A stretch of 8,065 bases of DNA, from contig JAUWBL010000039.1 of the NCBI GenBank assembly GCA_030601715.1, positions 1-8,065 on the forward strand, read 5' to 3'. A program made the translations under genes and the position numbers. This DNA comes from Candidatus Geothermarchaeota archaeon. GTDB lineage: Archaea > Thermoproteota > Nitrososphaeria > Geothermarchaeales > JAUWBL01. How positions within the stretch are numbered: position 1 is the stretch's first letter; each line of letters opens with the position of its first letter. Under the pieces are notes generated by a model. It was not told the DNA's origin. It did not search any database and saw only the letters and a list, made by a program, of their open reading frames with translations. Shown here piece after piece: positions 1-6,535 of this stretch.

Positions 1-161
1 TGCGGATTTCTGGAATATCAAGCTTTTCAATCCCCTCGGTTTGATTTCTCCGCTAAGATTTTCAAACCGTTGAGTTTGCAGATCAAACTTGTCAAAGCCA
101 TAGAATTGACGCAAATCTTATAAAGCGCCTTCTTGGGCCGGGCCTTCTTCGAGGGAGAGCT
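1..161. other. AT-richer region downstream of nuoN, no secure gene
   Basis: Base composition shifts to more A/T than in the operon. No T-run terminator or strong hairpin is evident after the nuoN stop. Two weak gene possibilities exist. On the plus strand a frame is open from the left edge to a TAA at 121-123 (40 codons, unrecognised). On the minus strand a TTG at 21-19 sits 9 bases after GAGGGGA (37-31) and opens a frame running off the left edge. Neither can be confirmed in so short a stretch. An 8-base direct repeat (GCCTTCTT at 127-134 and 142-149) is also present, with no known meaning. Confidence 0.5.
117..125 (-). promoter_or_regulatory. Possible archaeal TATA box downstream of nuoN
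   Basis: CTTTATAAG on the minus strand matches the archaeal TTTATA-type TATA box. It would place a transcription start near position 95 and could serve a gene beyond the left edge, for instance the weak TTG frame at 21-19. The upstream BRE-like purine signal is poor. The element is nearly palindromic, so direction is uncertain. Confidence 0.3.
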
Positions 162-1571
162 TCAGATCAGTAGGGAGGAGGCAGCGCTGAGACAAAGGGC
201 AAGTATGGGTCTTGGCTCGACCCCTAGGAAGACGGTCAACACGGCTCCTGCGTAGACTATGAGAGACGATTTTGATCGTATGGGGGATCTGGGAGAGGCT
301 GATCCTGTGAACATGTAGCCCGCCCATCGCGCGTAGTAGCCCAGAGAGAGAGCACTGTTGATGAAGGCGGCGAGGGCCAGCCAAGGCAACCCCGCCTCCA
401 GGACGGCTCGGAACAGATAGAGCTTGCTGAAGAAGCCTCCTAGCAACGGAATCCCTGCCAGCGAAAACAGCATGATCGAGATGGAGAGGGCTAGGGGCAG
501 GGACCGGTAGGCGGTGCCCTTCCAGTCTTCGATGTTCTCCCCGAGGAATTGGGAGCCTATCTTCGCGGCGATGAAGAGGGTCGACGTCAGGACGCTGTGG
601 TTGATGATGTGCAAGAGCCCTCCGGCCAGATTCTGTTGGGCGAGGGCGGGGTCGAAGGGTAGCACAATGGAAGCTCCGGCGAAGGCCATCATGATGTAGC
701 CGGCCTGGGCTATGCTGCTGTAGGCGAGCATCCTTCTGACATTCGTCTGAACCAAGGCCAACAGGTTGCCGAAGGTCATTGTGAGGAGGGAGAAGTAGAG
801 AAACAGGTTTCCCCAGTAGGGGCGGAGGAGGGGAGTTGCGATGATGAGGATCTTGAAGGCGGCGGCGAAGGAGGCTTTCTTGCTTCCTGAGGAGAGGATG
901 GCGGCGATGGGGGGGTAGGATCCTTGGTAGGCGTCGGGCATCCAGATGTGGAAGGGGACGACTGCGAGCTCGATAGCCAAACCGACGAATACGAATATCA
1001 GTCCAAGCAGACTCTCGGCGCTGACTGCGGTCAGCTGCTGGGCGATCATAACTAGGTTGAAGCTCCCGGTTATCGCGCCCAGAAGAGCCATCCCGTAGAC
1101 GAGGAAGCCGGCGCCGATGAGTGTCAGGATGAAGTATTTCATGGCTGCTTCTTTGCTGGAGGACTCCTTACCGAGTGCGATGGCGAGGAGCAGGGGAGCC
1201 TCCGAGGTTTTCAGGGCGACGAGGATGGTCAGAAGATCGGTCGATGCTGCTACGGCTATCATGCCGCCTGTGGATGCGACGGAGAGCCCCATTAGGAGAC
1301 CTCGATCTTCGCCCCACATAGAGATGACGGCGAAGGTCGTTACAAGAAGGAAGACCGTAGAGAAAAACCGGGAATAGTCATCAAGGTTCAGCCCCAAGAC
1401 CGTTGTGTCTGGGACGAGGAAGAACAGGATTAGCACTATCCACGACAGGGCTATAGTGGCTCCCGAAATGATCTCTCCTCTTCTTGGTGTGGCAAGGATG
1501 GATGCGACTATGGCCACCAAACCTCCAGCGAAGGTGAGATAGATCAGGATCAGGCCAAACAGTTCGCTCAC
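162..1571 (-). CDS. nuoN: NADH-quinone oxidoreductase (complex I) subunit N with reversed TM5/TM7 charge pair
   Basis: 469-residue NuoN, the antiporter-like subunit that normally contacts NuoK, slightly shorter than E. coli NuoN. Family marks are P-F-H-I-W-M-P-D-A-Y-Q-G (206-217), Q-T-N-V-R-R-M-L-A-Y-S-S-I-A (275-288), His321 and His325, and G-I-P-L-L-G-G-F (373-380). TM8 Lys231 (with an adjacent Lys232) and TM12 Lys383 match the E. coli NuoN lysines 247 and 395. The TM5 glutamate (E. coli Glu133) is replaced by Lys121, with Glu124 one turn further on, and the TM7 lysine (E. coli Lys217) is replaced by Glu201. The pair is therefore present with reversed charges. The GTG start at 1571 overlaps the nuoM stop by four bases. 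The upstream GGGTGA overlaps the start codon itself, so initiation probably relies on coupling. No other early start codon is evident. It is the last gene of the cluster in view. Confidence 0.95.
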   Translation of the reverse strand: MSELFGLILIYLTFAGGLVAIVASILATPRRGEIISGATIALSWIVLILFFLVPDTTVLGLNLDDYSRFFSTVFLLVTTFAVISMWGEDRGLLMGLSVASTGGMIAVAASTDLLTILVALKTSEAPLLLAIALGKESSSKEAAMKYFILTLIGAGFLVYGMALLGAITGSFNLVMIAQQLTAVSAESLLGLIFVFVGLAIELAVVPFHIWMPDAYQGSYPPIAAILSSGSKKASFAAAFKILIIATPLLRPYWGNLFLYFSLLTMTFGNLLALVQTNVRRMLAYSSIAQAGYIMMAFAGASIVLPFDPALAQQNLAGGLLHIINHSVLTSTLFIAAKIGSQFLGENIEDWKGTAYRSLPLALSISIMLFSLAGIPLLGGFFSKLYLFRAVLEAGLPWLALAAFINSALSLGYYARWAGYMFTGSASPRSPIRSKSSLIVYAGAVLTVFLGVEPRPILALCLSAASSLLI

Positions 1572-3046
1572 CCAAACAGAGAGACGTAGGGAGAAAGGTA
1601 GTCCAGAATGATGTGAGGGAAGATCCCCAAGACTGCAATCAGAATGGAGAGAAGAACCACCGGCAGTACCAAACCAAATGTCTCCCTGGCGGAGGATGTC
1701 AAGTCTTCCTCAGCAAAGATTGTGTTGAAGAGCATCCATGTGAAGTAGGCCATCGCTATGGCGGGCGCGGCAACACTCACTGCTGTAAGTAGTGATCTCT
1801 CCAATGCTCCAAAGATGGTCAAGAACTCACCGACAAACCCGCTAAGCGCCGGAAATCCGAACGCTGCCACGGAGGCAAACAGGAGCGTGCCTGACGTCCA
1901 CCTCCTCGATCCTAGACCTTTGAGTTCTGGTATGTTCCGTGAGCCCGCGACCTTCGGTATGACGCCGGATAGGATGAAGAGAGAGGCGGAGATCAGGCCG
2001 TGGCTGAACATCTGAAAGACGGCTCCAGACACCCCCAGCGTGTTGCCCGCTCCGATCCCCAAGACTACGAACCCCATATGGCTGATGCTGGTCAAGGCTA
2101 TCAGTCTCTTCATGTCGACTTGTGTCGCTGCAACTATGGCTCCGTATACGGCGGTTAGGATACCCAGAGCCAGGAGGTAGGGTGAGAGGAGTTCCCAGAT
2201 CTCCGAGAATAGGAGGAAGGTGTAGCGCAAGAGGCCGTAGCCTCCCATCTTGAGCAGTAACCCTGCCAGCAGCACGCTGATGGGGCTTGGCGCCTCGACA
2301 TGTGCGTCTGGGAGCCAGGTATGAAGTGGGACGATGGGAATCTTCACGGCGAACCCGGCGAAGAAGGACAGCCATACTGGCAATAGGAGCCATGCTGGAA
2401 TGCGCCCCACAAGATCGAAGGCCTCGAACGTGTTTGGCGTAACGTATGAGAAGAGGGCCATGAATCCCACCAGCATCACGACACTTCCAGCGTGTGTGAA
2501 GATGAGGAACTTGTAGGCTGCATACGTGCGGTTGGGACCTCCCCAACGCAGGATGAAGAAGAACATGGGAACGAGGACCAGCTCCCAGAAGATGTAGAAG
2601 AAGATGAGATTGAATGAGAGAAAGACGCCGTTGATGCCTGCGAGGAAAAGCATCATTAGGATGTTGTACTTGGTGTGCTCGGTCTCTATGTATCCCAGCG
2701 AGGCGAGGGAAGCTATGATGGTAAGAAGGGAAGCGAGGATGAGCATCACCGACGAGAGCATGTCGGTGGCCAAGGTGAGGGAGACGAAGTCCTCGATCCA
2801 GGGATAACTCTCAATTATGTAGAAAGCATGTTCTACAAAGTTGCCTTCTCCCAGTCCCAGAGCGGCGACGTACAGGGACAGGATGAGAGTGGATGTCGAG
2901 AAGGCAAGCGTCAGTAGGTGTTCCAAAGGTGCCTCGATGCCTGAAATGAATCGATACTTTCGTTGCGGCCACATGTGCGAGGCAAGGGGGATCACGAAGA
3001 CAGCCACTAAGGGAAGGACAACCAAGAAGATCAGCATCTCGCTCAC
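1568..3046 (-). CDS. nuoM: NADH-quinone oxidoreductase (complex I) subunit M
   Basis: 492-residue NuoM, the middle antiporter-like subunit of the membrane arm, with normal family length and about 14 helices. All key residues are present: TM5 Glu155 (F-W-E-L-V-L-V-P-M), TM7 Lys235, L-H-T-W-L-P-D-A-H (241-249), TM8 Lys266 (L-L-L-K), loop Lys313 in D-M-K-R-L-I-A, His349 in F-S-H-G, and TM12 Glu407 in F-V-G-E-F. The last falls at the same number as E. coli Glu407. This is the most canonical of the three NuoM-like proteins here. The start shown is GTG at 3046, overlapping the nuoL stop by four bases (GTGA). An ATG three codons inside, at 3037, is an alternative start with GCGTGAG as a weak Shine-Dalgarno sequence. 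Its own TGA overlaps the nuoN GTG in the same way. Confidence 0.95.
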   Translation of the reverse strand: MSEMLIFLVVLPLVAVFVIPLASHMWPQRKYRFISGIEAPLEHLLTLAFSTSTLILSLYVAALGLGEGNFVEHAFYIIESYPWIEDFVSLTLATDMLSSVMLILASLLTIIASLASLGYIETEHTKYNILMMLFLAGINGVFLSFNLIFFYIFWELVLVPMFFFILRWGGPNRTYAAYKFLIFTHAGSVVMLVGFMALFSYVTPNTFEAFDLVGRIPAWLLLPVWLSFFAGFAVKIPIVPLHTWLPDAHVEAPSPISVLLAGLLLKMGGYGLLRYTFLLFSEIWELLSPYLLALGILTAVYGAIVAATQVDMKRLIALTSISHMGFVVLGIGAGNTLGVSGAVFQMFSHGLISASLFILSGVIPKVAGSRNIPELKGLGSRRWTSGTLLFASVAAFGFPALSGFVGEFLTIFGALERSLLTAVSVAAPAIAMAYFTWMLFNTIFAEEDLTSSARETFGLVLPVVLLSILIAVLGIFPHIILDYLSPYVSLFG

Positions 3047-5016
3047 GCCCCGATGAAACTCAGAACCAACACCAAGGACATCAGGAAGAAGGCAGCCACC
3101 GAAACGATGAAGACGTACTGCTCAAGCACCCCCGTCTGCACTCGTCTCAAACGTTCACCCAATCCTAACAAGACCCTCATGACCCCGTTGACAGCGCCGT
3201 CGATCACTCCGAAATCGAACTTTATCGCTCCATCTCCCATGATGATGGCTCTCCCGCCAGCCCTGATCGTTCCTCGCGAGAAGAACACATGCTCCACGAG
3301 CGTGTTCAACTCTCCACCTGCCAGCTTGGCCAGAAGAGCCAGGAGATAGTTGAATCCGTCTATGACAGCGTTTTCTATTCGAGCGTATGCCGCTCTGGAG
3401 ACTCCTATGAACCCTTTGACGAACCCCAGATAGAGGTCATCGATGTAATAGCCTCGAGCCAGCATGCGGTAGATGGACCCCCCAAGTCGCCCGCGAGTCA
3501 GTATGTCCGGGGCGAGGGTTCTGGAATAGTAGAAGAGATAGGCCGGTACCAAGCCGGTCCCGATTATTGCTCCACTAAGTAGAAGCCCGACGACAGAGAT
3601 GCCCTCTAAACGAACTTCGAAGAAGGAGCTCAGAGAACCCATCGTAACTCCTCCCAGAAGCGTTCCGACAGCCAAGACGACCAGGGGAATCTTCATGAGC
3701 AGTCCTGGATCATGACCGTGCTCTGCCTCACGACTTCTTGCATCACCCAGGTAGACGAGGGCGAGCCATCTGAAACCATAGAAAACTGTAAGCATGGATG
3801 TGACTGCTATCAGGGCGAAGACCAGGAGGTTTCCGTGGATCGAGGCTGATATGATCAGTTCCTTTGTGAAGAAGCCGTTGAGAGGTGGCACCCCTGAGAG
3901 GGCGAGGATGCCTATGAGAGATACGGCGAACGTTAGCGGCATCTTCCTTCTGAGGCCGCCCATTTTCCTTAGGTCATTCAGTCGAGTTGCGTGCAGGACC
4001 GCGCCTGCTGAAAGGAAGAGAAGGGCCTTGAACACCGCATGGCTAAAGATATGGAAAGTTCCTCCAGCGAGTCCCTCCTCGATCAGGAGGCCGATGGCTG
4101 CGAACATGAGGCCCAGCTGGCTTATGGTTGAGTAGGCTAGGACCCTCTTGAGGTCGTTGTTCACCGTTGCCATGGTTGCGGCCAGAAGGGCGGTGAAGGC
4201 GCCAGTGTATGCTATATATAGACCCCACTGCGGCAATACGTGGAATATTTCGACGGTTCTAGCAGCCAGGTATACACCGGCTTTCACCATCGTAGCAGCA
4301 TGGATGAGGGCGCTGACGGTGCTAGGACCCTCCATCGCGTCGGGAAGCCAGACGTGTAGCGGAAACTGAGCAGATTTGCCAACGGCCCCCCAGAATATGA
4401 GTAGTCCCCCCACCAAGAACAGCCCCTGCAGCGATGGATTCTCTAGGAGAGCCTCAGAGATCTTCTCATAGCTGAAGGTGCCTGTGTTGGCGTAGAGGAG
4501 AACTATTCCAGTTAGGAACGCCGTATCCCCGAGCCTAGTTGTGAGGAAAGCTTTCAAGCCTGCCCTAGACGCGCTGGCCTTGCGATACCAGTAGCCTATC
4601 AGAGCATACGAGCAGAGTCCGACCATCTCCCAGAAGATGAAGGTCTGGAGAAGGTTGTCGGCCATGACCAGGGCGACCATCGAGCCAACGAACAGCTGAA
4701 AGAAGAAATAGTATCTGGTATAGGCGCTGTCCTTGGCCATGTATTCGATTGAGTAAAGAGCTATCAGGAAGGAGATAGTGGAAGCGATTACCGCCATGTA
4801 AACGCTGAGGGCGTCCGTCCTGACACCAAACGTAAGCCCGGGCAAACCCAGGGTGGATAAGCCTTCCTCGAAGTTGAGCAGTAGGATCAAGGACGAGGCG
4901 GCCGATACTCCCACTGTTAGAAGGGCCAGGACCTCGGCCGGCCTTCGCCGCCTTCCTATTACTGGCGTTAGTAAGGCCCCGGCTAGAGGAACCAGCCAGT
5001 TCAAGAACTCATACAT
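3043..5016 (-). CDS. nuoL: NADH-quinone oxidoreductase (complex I) subunit L with extended lateral-helix region
   Basis: 657-residue NuoL, the distal antiporter-like subunit of the membrane arm, whose C-terminal amphipathic lateral helix (HL) runs back along the other pump subunits. The N-terminal domain (about 58-108) has the typical R-T-D-A-L-S and Y-S-I-E-Y-M segments. The antiporter core (about 116-400) has TM5 Glu130 (F-W-E-M-V-G-L), Asp164 in L-G-D, TM7 Lys214, H-V-W-L-P-D-A-M-E-G-P (221-231), His239, Lys245, Lys290, His322 and His326, Lys330, and TM12 Lys385 in F-F-T-K-E. These are the canonical NuoL residues. The C-terminal part starts near Y-Y-I-D-D-L-Y (523-529) and ends in a final helix at about 634-655. 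Between these, about 105 residues separate Y529 from Y634, against about 49 for the equivalent positions of E. coli NuoL as recalled, so HL appears roughly 56 residues longer. ATG start with a strong Shine-Dalgarno sequence; the TGA stop overlaps the nuoM GTG start. Confidence 0.95.
   Translation of the reverse strand: MYEFLNWLVPLAGALLTPVIGRRRRPAEVLALLTVGVSAASSLILLLNFEEGLSTLGLPGLTFGVRTDALSVYMAVIASTISFLIALYSIEYMAKDSAYTRYYFFFQLFVGSMVALVMADNLLQTFIFWEMVGLCSYALIGYWYRKASASRAGLKAFLTTRLGDTAFLTGIVLLYANTGTFSYEKISEALLENPSLQGLFLVGGLLIFWGAVGKSAQFPLHVWLPDAMEGPSTVSALIHAATMVKAGVYLAARTVEIFHVLPQWGLYIAYTGAFTALLAATMATVNNDLKRVLAYSTISQLGLMFAAIGLLIEEGLAGGTFHIFSHAVFKALLFLSAGAVLHATRLNDLRKMGGLRRKMPLTFAVSLIGILALSGVPPLNGFFTKELIISASIHGNLLVFALIAVTSMLTVFYGFRWLALVYLGDARSREAEHGHDPGLLMKIPLVVLAVGTLLGGVTMGSLSSFFEVRLEGISVVGLLLSGAIIGTGLVPAYLFYYSRTLAPDILTRGRLGGSIYRMLARGYYIDDLYLGFVKGFIGVSRAAYARIENAVIDGFNYLLALLAKLAGGELNTLVEHVFFSRGTIRAGGRAIIMGDGAIKFDFGVIDGAVNGVMRVLLGLGERLRRVQTGVLEQYVFIVSVAAFFLMSLVLVLSFIGA
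3106..3381 (-). repeat. Degenerate internal protein repeat in the NuoL HL region
   Basis: V-I-D-G occurs at residues 551-554 and again at 604-607, each preceded by an acidic residue three positions upstream and followed by a Leu/Val-rich amphipathic stretch. Further on, T-L-V-E-H-V-F-F (572-579) resembles G-V-L-E-Q-Y-V-F (629-636). The offset of 53-57 residues matches the estimated extra length of HL. Codons differ between the copies, so any duplication is old. The similarity is weak and judged by eye. Confidence 0.35.
3115..3432 (-). other. Extended HL (lateral helix) coding segment of nuoL
   Basis: This encodes NuoL residues 529-634, between the I-D-D-L-Y motif and the final transmembrane helix. 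In E. coli NuoL, by my recollection, the corresponding span is about 49 residues; here it is 105. The added part includes helical stretches (about 546-567 and 601-620) and a glycine-containing middle (about 580-598), so it may not be one unbroken helix. Confidence 0.6.
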
Positions 5017-5024
5017 CCGAGCCT

Positions 5025-5030
5025 ATCACC
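5025..5030 (-). promoter_or_regulatory. Shine-Dalgarno sequence for nuoL, overlapping the upstream stop
   Basis: GGTGAT on the minus strand is a strong match to the anti-Shine-Dalgarno sequence. It lies 8 bases before the nuoL ATG at 5016 and contains the TGA of subunit B. This fixes the nuoL start and implies coupled translation. Confidence 0.6.
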
Positions 5031-6534
5031 CGCTGAAGATAATCACCATCAATTGGGCGAACCTGTCGGTGTAGGCTGTTATTATGCCCGGAGCAAAGCC
5101 GAAGAGAAGAGCGATGAACCCCGCGACCCCCATCGAGACAAGCATAAGCGAAGGTGATTCGGACGCGTCGACGAAGGCGGGCCTCATCTTTCCATAGAGA
5201 ATCTTCATGACAGTCCACATGTAGTAGGCTGCTGTTAGAGCCGTCAGGAGAACGCCGATCCACGTCATTACCGTCCAGAAAGCCCATTCTGTCCCGTACA
5301 GGGCCAAGCTGCTGGCTCTCTCCATCCCCCCAACGAAAACGCGCCACTCGCTCTGAAAGCCACCGAAGGGAGGTGCGCCGCTGATAGAGAGCGCTCCCAC
5401 AAGTGCGAGGGTGGCTGTCGCGGGAAGCTTCCCAGCTAGACCTCCCAGTTCAGATATCTTCCTGCGGTGCACGGAGTAGATGAAGCTTCCCGCCACGAGC
5501 AACAGGAGAAACTTCGCTGATCCATGGGTAAAGACATGGAGGAGGCCTCCTGAGACCCCGATCGATGTCAGAGTCGCCAGCCCGAAGAGGATGTACCCGA
5601 CCTGACTGATGCTGCTGTAGACGAGCAACCGCTTGAAATCTGGCTCTGACAGAGCCATGTACCCTCCCCATCCGATTGTCAGGAGGGCTAACACAGCGAG
5701 GAAACCGCTTGAGCCTTCTATCACACTGGGAAAGAAGGGGAACACAATCCTCACCCAGCCGTATGCTCCTAGCTTTATCATCACGGCGCTGAGGAGTGCC
5801 GAAACTGGGGTCGGAGCTTCGCCGTGGAAATCTGGAAGCCAGGTGTGGAAGGGTATCGCAGCTATCTTTATCGCGAAGCCGGCGAACAAGGCCCCTGCGA
5901 CCAGTAGGTCGCCGTTCAGTCCAACCTCTGCGATTCGGGCCGGAAGCTCGAAGAGGGATGTCTCGCCAGTCGAACCCACGAGGTATGTGATTCCCCCTAT
6001 GAGAAGCGAGGCTCCGACAGCCATGTAGAGAATGTACTTCATTGCAGCCTCTTTCCCTCCCTTGTCGCCCCAGAAGTAAGCCAAGAAAAAAGCAGGGATA
6101 TTCATCGCTTCGAAGAAGAGAAGGAATTGGATGATGTTCTCGGACAGTACGACGCCCAGCATTCCGACTTCAAAGAGGAGGAGGTTTGCGAAGTAGAGTT
6201 CTGCCCCGAGAGGATGTTTGTGAGCCTTCAGGTAGATTATTGAGTACGCGGAAGCGAGGGCGGAGAAGCCGGCGATCGCGGCAGCGAAGAGGAGACTCAG
6301 GTCGTCAAGGATCAGACTGAAGGAGAGATTCAGCATATTGAGCCAGGGATAGAATTCCGTCATCCTTCCCGTCATTAGAGTCGAAATGTAGACAACCTGG
6401 AAGAAACTGAGGGCGAAAACAACAGTGGCGAGGCCCCCGGCTGCCTTTCTTCCGATATTCACGCCAAACCCCTTGAGAACAGCGATCGATGTGGCGAAAG
6501 CGACCGGTACGAGGAGAAGGGTCAGTAGCAACAT
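5026..6534 (-). CDS. Antiporter-like proton-pumping subunit B (NuoM/MrpD family), second extra copy
   Basis: 502-residue polytopic membrane protein of the complex I antiporter family, close to the usual NuoM length, with the antiporter core at about residues 130-410. All expected proton-path residues of a NuoM-type subunit can be placed: TM5 Glu142, TM7 Lys223, the P-F-H-T-W-L-P-D motif (228-235, His230), TM8 Lys254, loop Lys301 before Y-S-S-I-S-Q, His333 and His337, Lys341, and TM12 Glu396 in S-E-W. It also carries Y-P-W-L at 62-65, matching Y-P-W-I in subunit A and in the canonical nuoM product. By family it should be an active ion-translocating module of the membrane arm. It starts with ATG one base after the preceding stop, and its TGA stop overlaps the nuoL Shine-Dalgarno sequence. 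It is a second NuoM-like gene beside a normal nuoM in the same operon, as in so-called 2M complex I but with subunit A in addition. MrpD is the alternative family label. Confidence 0.88.
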   Translation of the reverse strand: MLLLTLLLVPVAFATSIAVLKGFGVNIGRKAAGGLATVVFALSFFQVVYISTLMTGRMTEFYPWLNMLNLSFSLILDDLSLLFAAAIAGFSALASAYSIIYLKAHKHPLGAELYFANLLLFEVGMLGVVLSENIIQFLLFFEAMNIPAFFLAYFWGDKGGKEAAMKYILYMAVGASLLIGGITYLVGSTGETSLFELPARIAEVGLNGDLLVAGALFAGFAIKIAAIPFHTWLPDFHGEAPTPVSALLSAVMIKLGAYGWVRIVFPFFPSVIEGSSGFLAVLALLTIGWGGYMALSEPDFKRLLVYSSISQVGYILFGLATLTSIGVSGGLLHVFTHGSAKFLLLLVAGSFIYSVHRRKISELGGLAGKLPATATLALVGALSISGAPPFGGFQSEWRVFVGGMERASSLALYGTEWAFWTVMTWIGVLLTALTAAYYMWTVMKILYGKMRPAFVDASESPSLMLVSMGVAGFIALLFGFAPGIITAYTDRFAQLMVIIFSG

Positions 6535-6535
6535 G

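Noticed and set aside
127..149. GCCTTCTT direct repeat flanking GGGCCGGGCC as a terminator or attachment site
   Set aside because: It is short, with no following T-run and no mobile-element features nearby. Kept only as a note in the flank entry.
118..384. 88-codon minus-strand open frame across the nuoN 3' end
   Set aside because: It lies mostly within nuoN in another frame, has low-complexity Arg/Ser-rich content and no ribosome-binding site of note.
1842..2546. 234-codon minus-strand open frame inside nuoM
   Set aside because: It overlaps nuoM out of frame on the same strand and is rich in Arg, His and Ser with no membrane or domain pattern. It is a by-product of the GC-rich coding sequence.
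3794..4135. 113-codon plus-strand open frame opposite nuoL
   Set aside because: It is antisense to the conserved NuoL core, with composition typical of a shadow frame.
4211..4221. CTATATATAG-type palindrome as an internal promoter
   Set aside because: It falls in conserved nuoL codons (L-Y-I-A-Y), and nothing downstream at the right distance starts a gene. A chance AT-rich stretch is more likely.
5633..6028. 131-codon plus-strand open frame opposite subunit B
   Set aside because: It is antisense to a clearly conserved gene, proline/serine-rich and without any recognisable motif.
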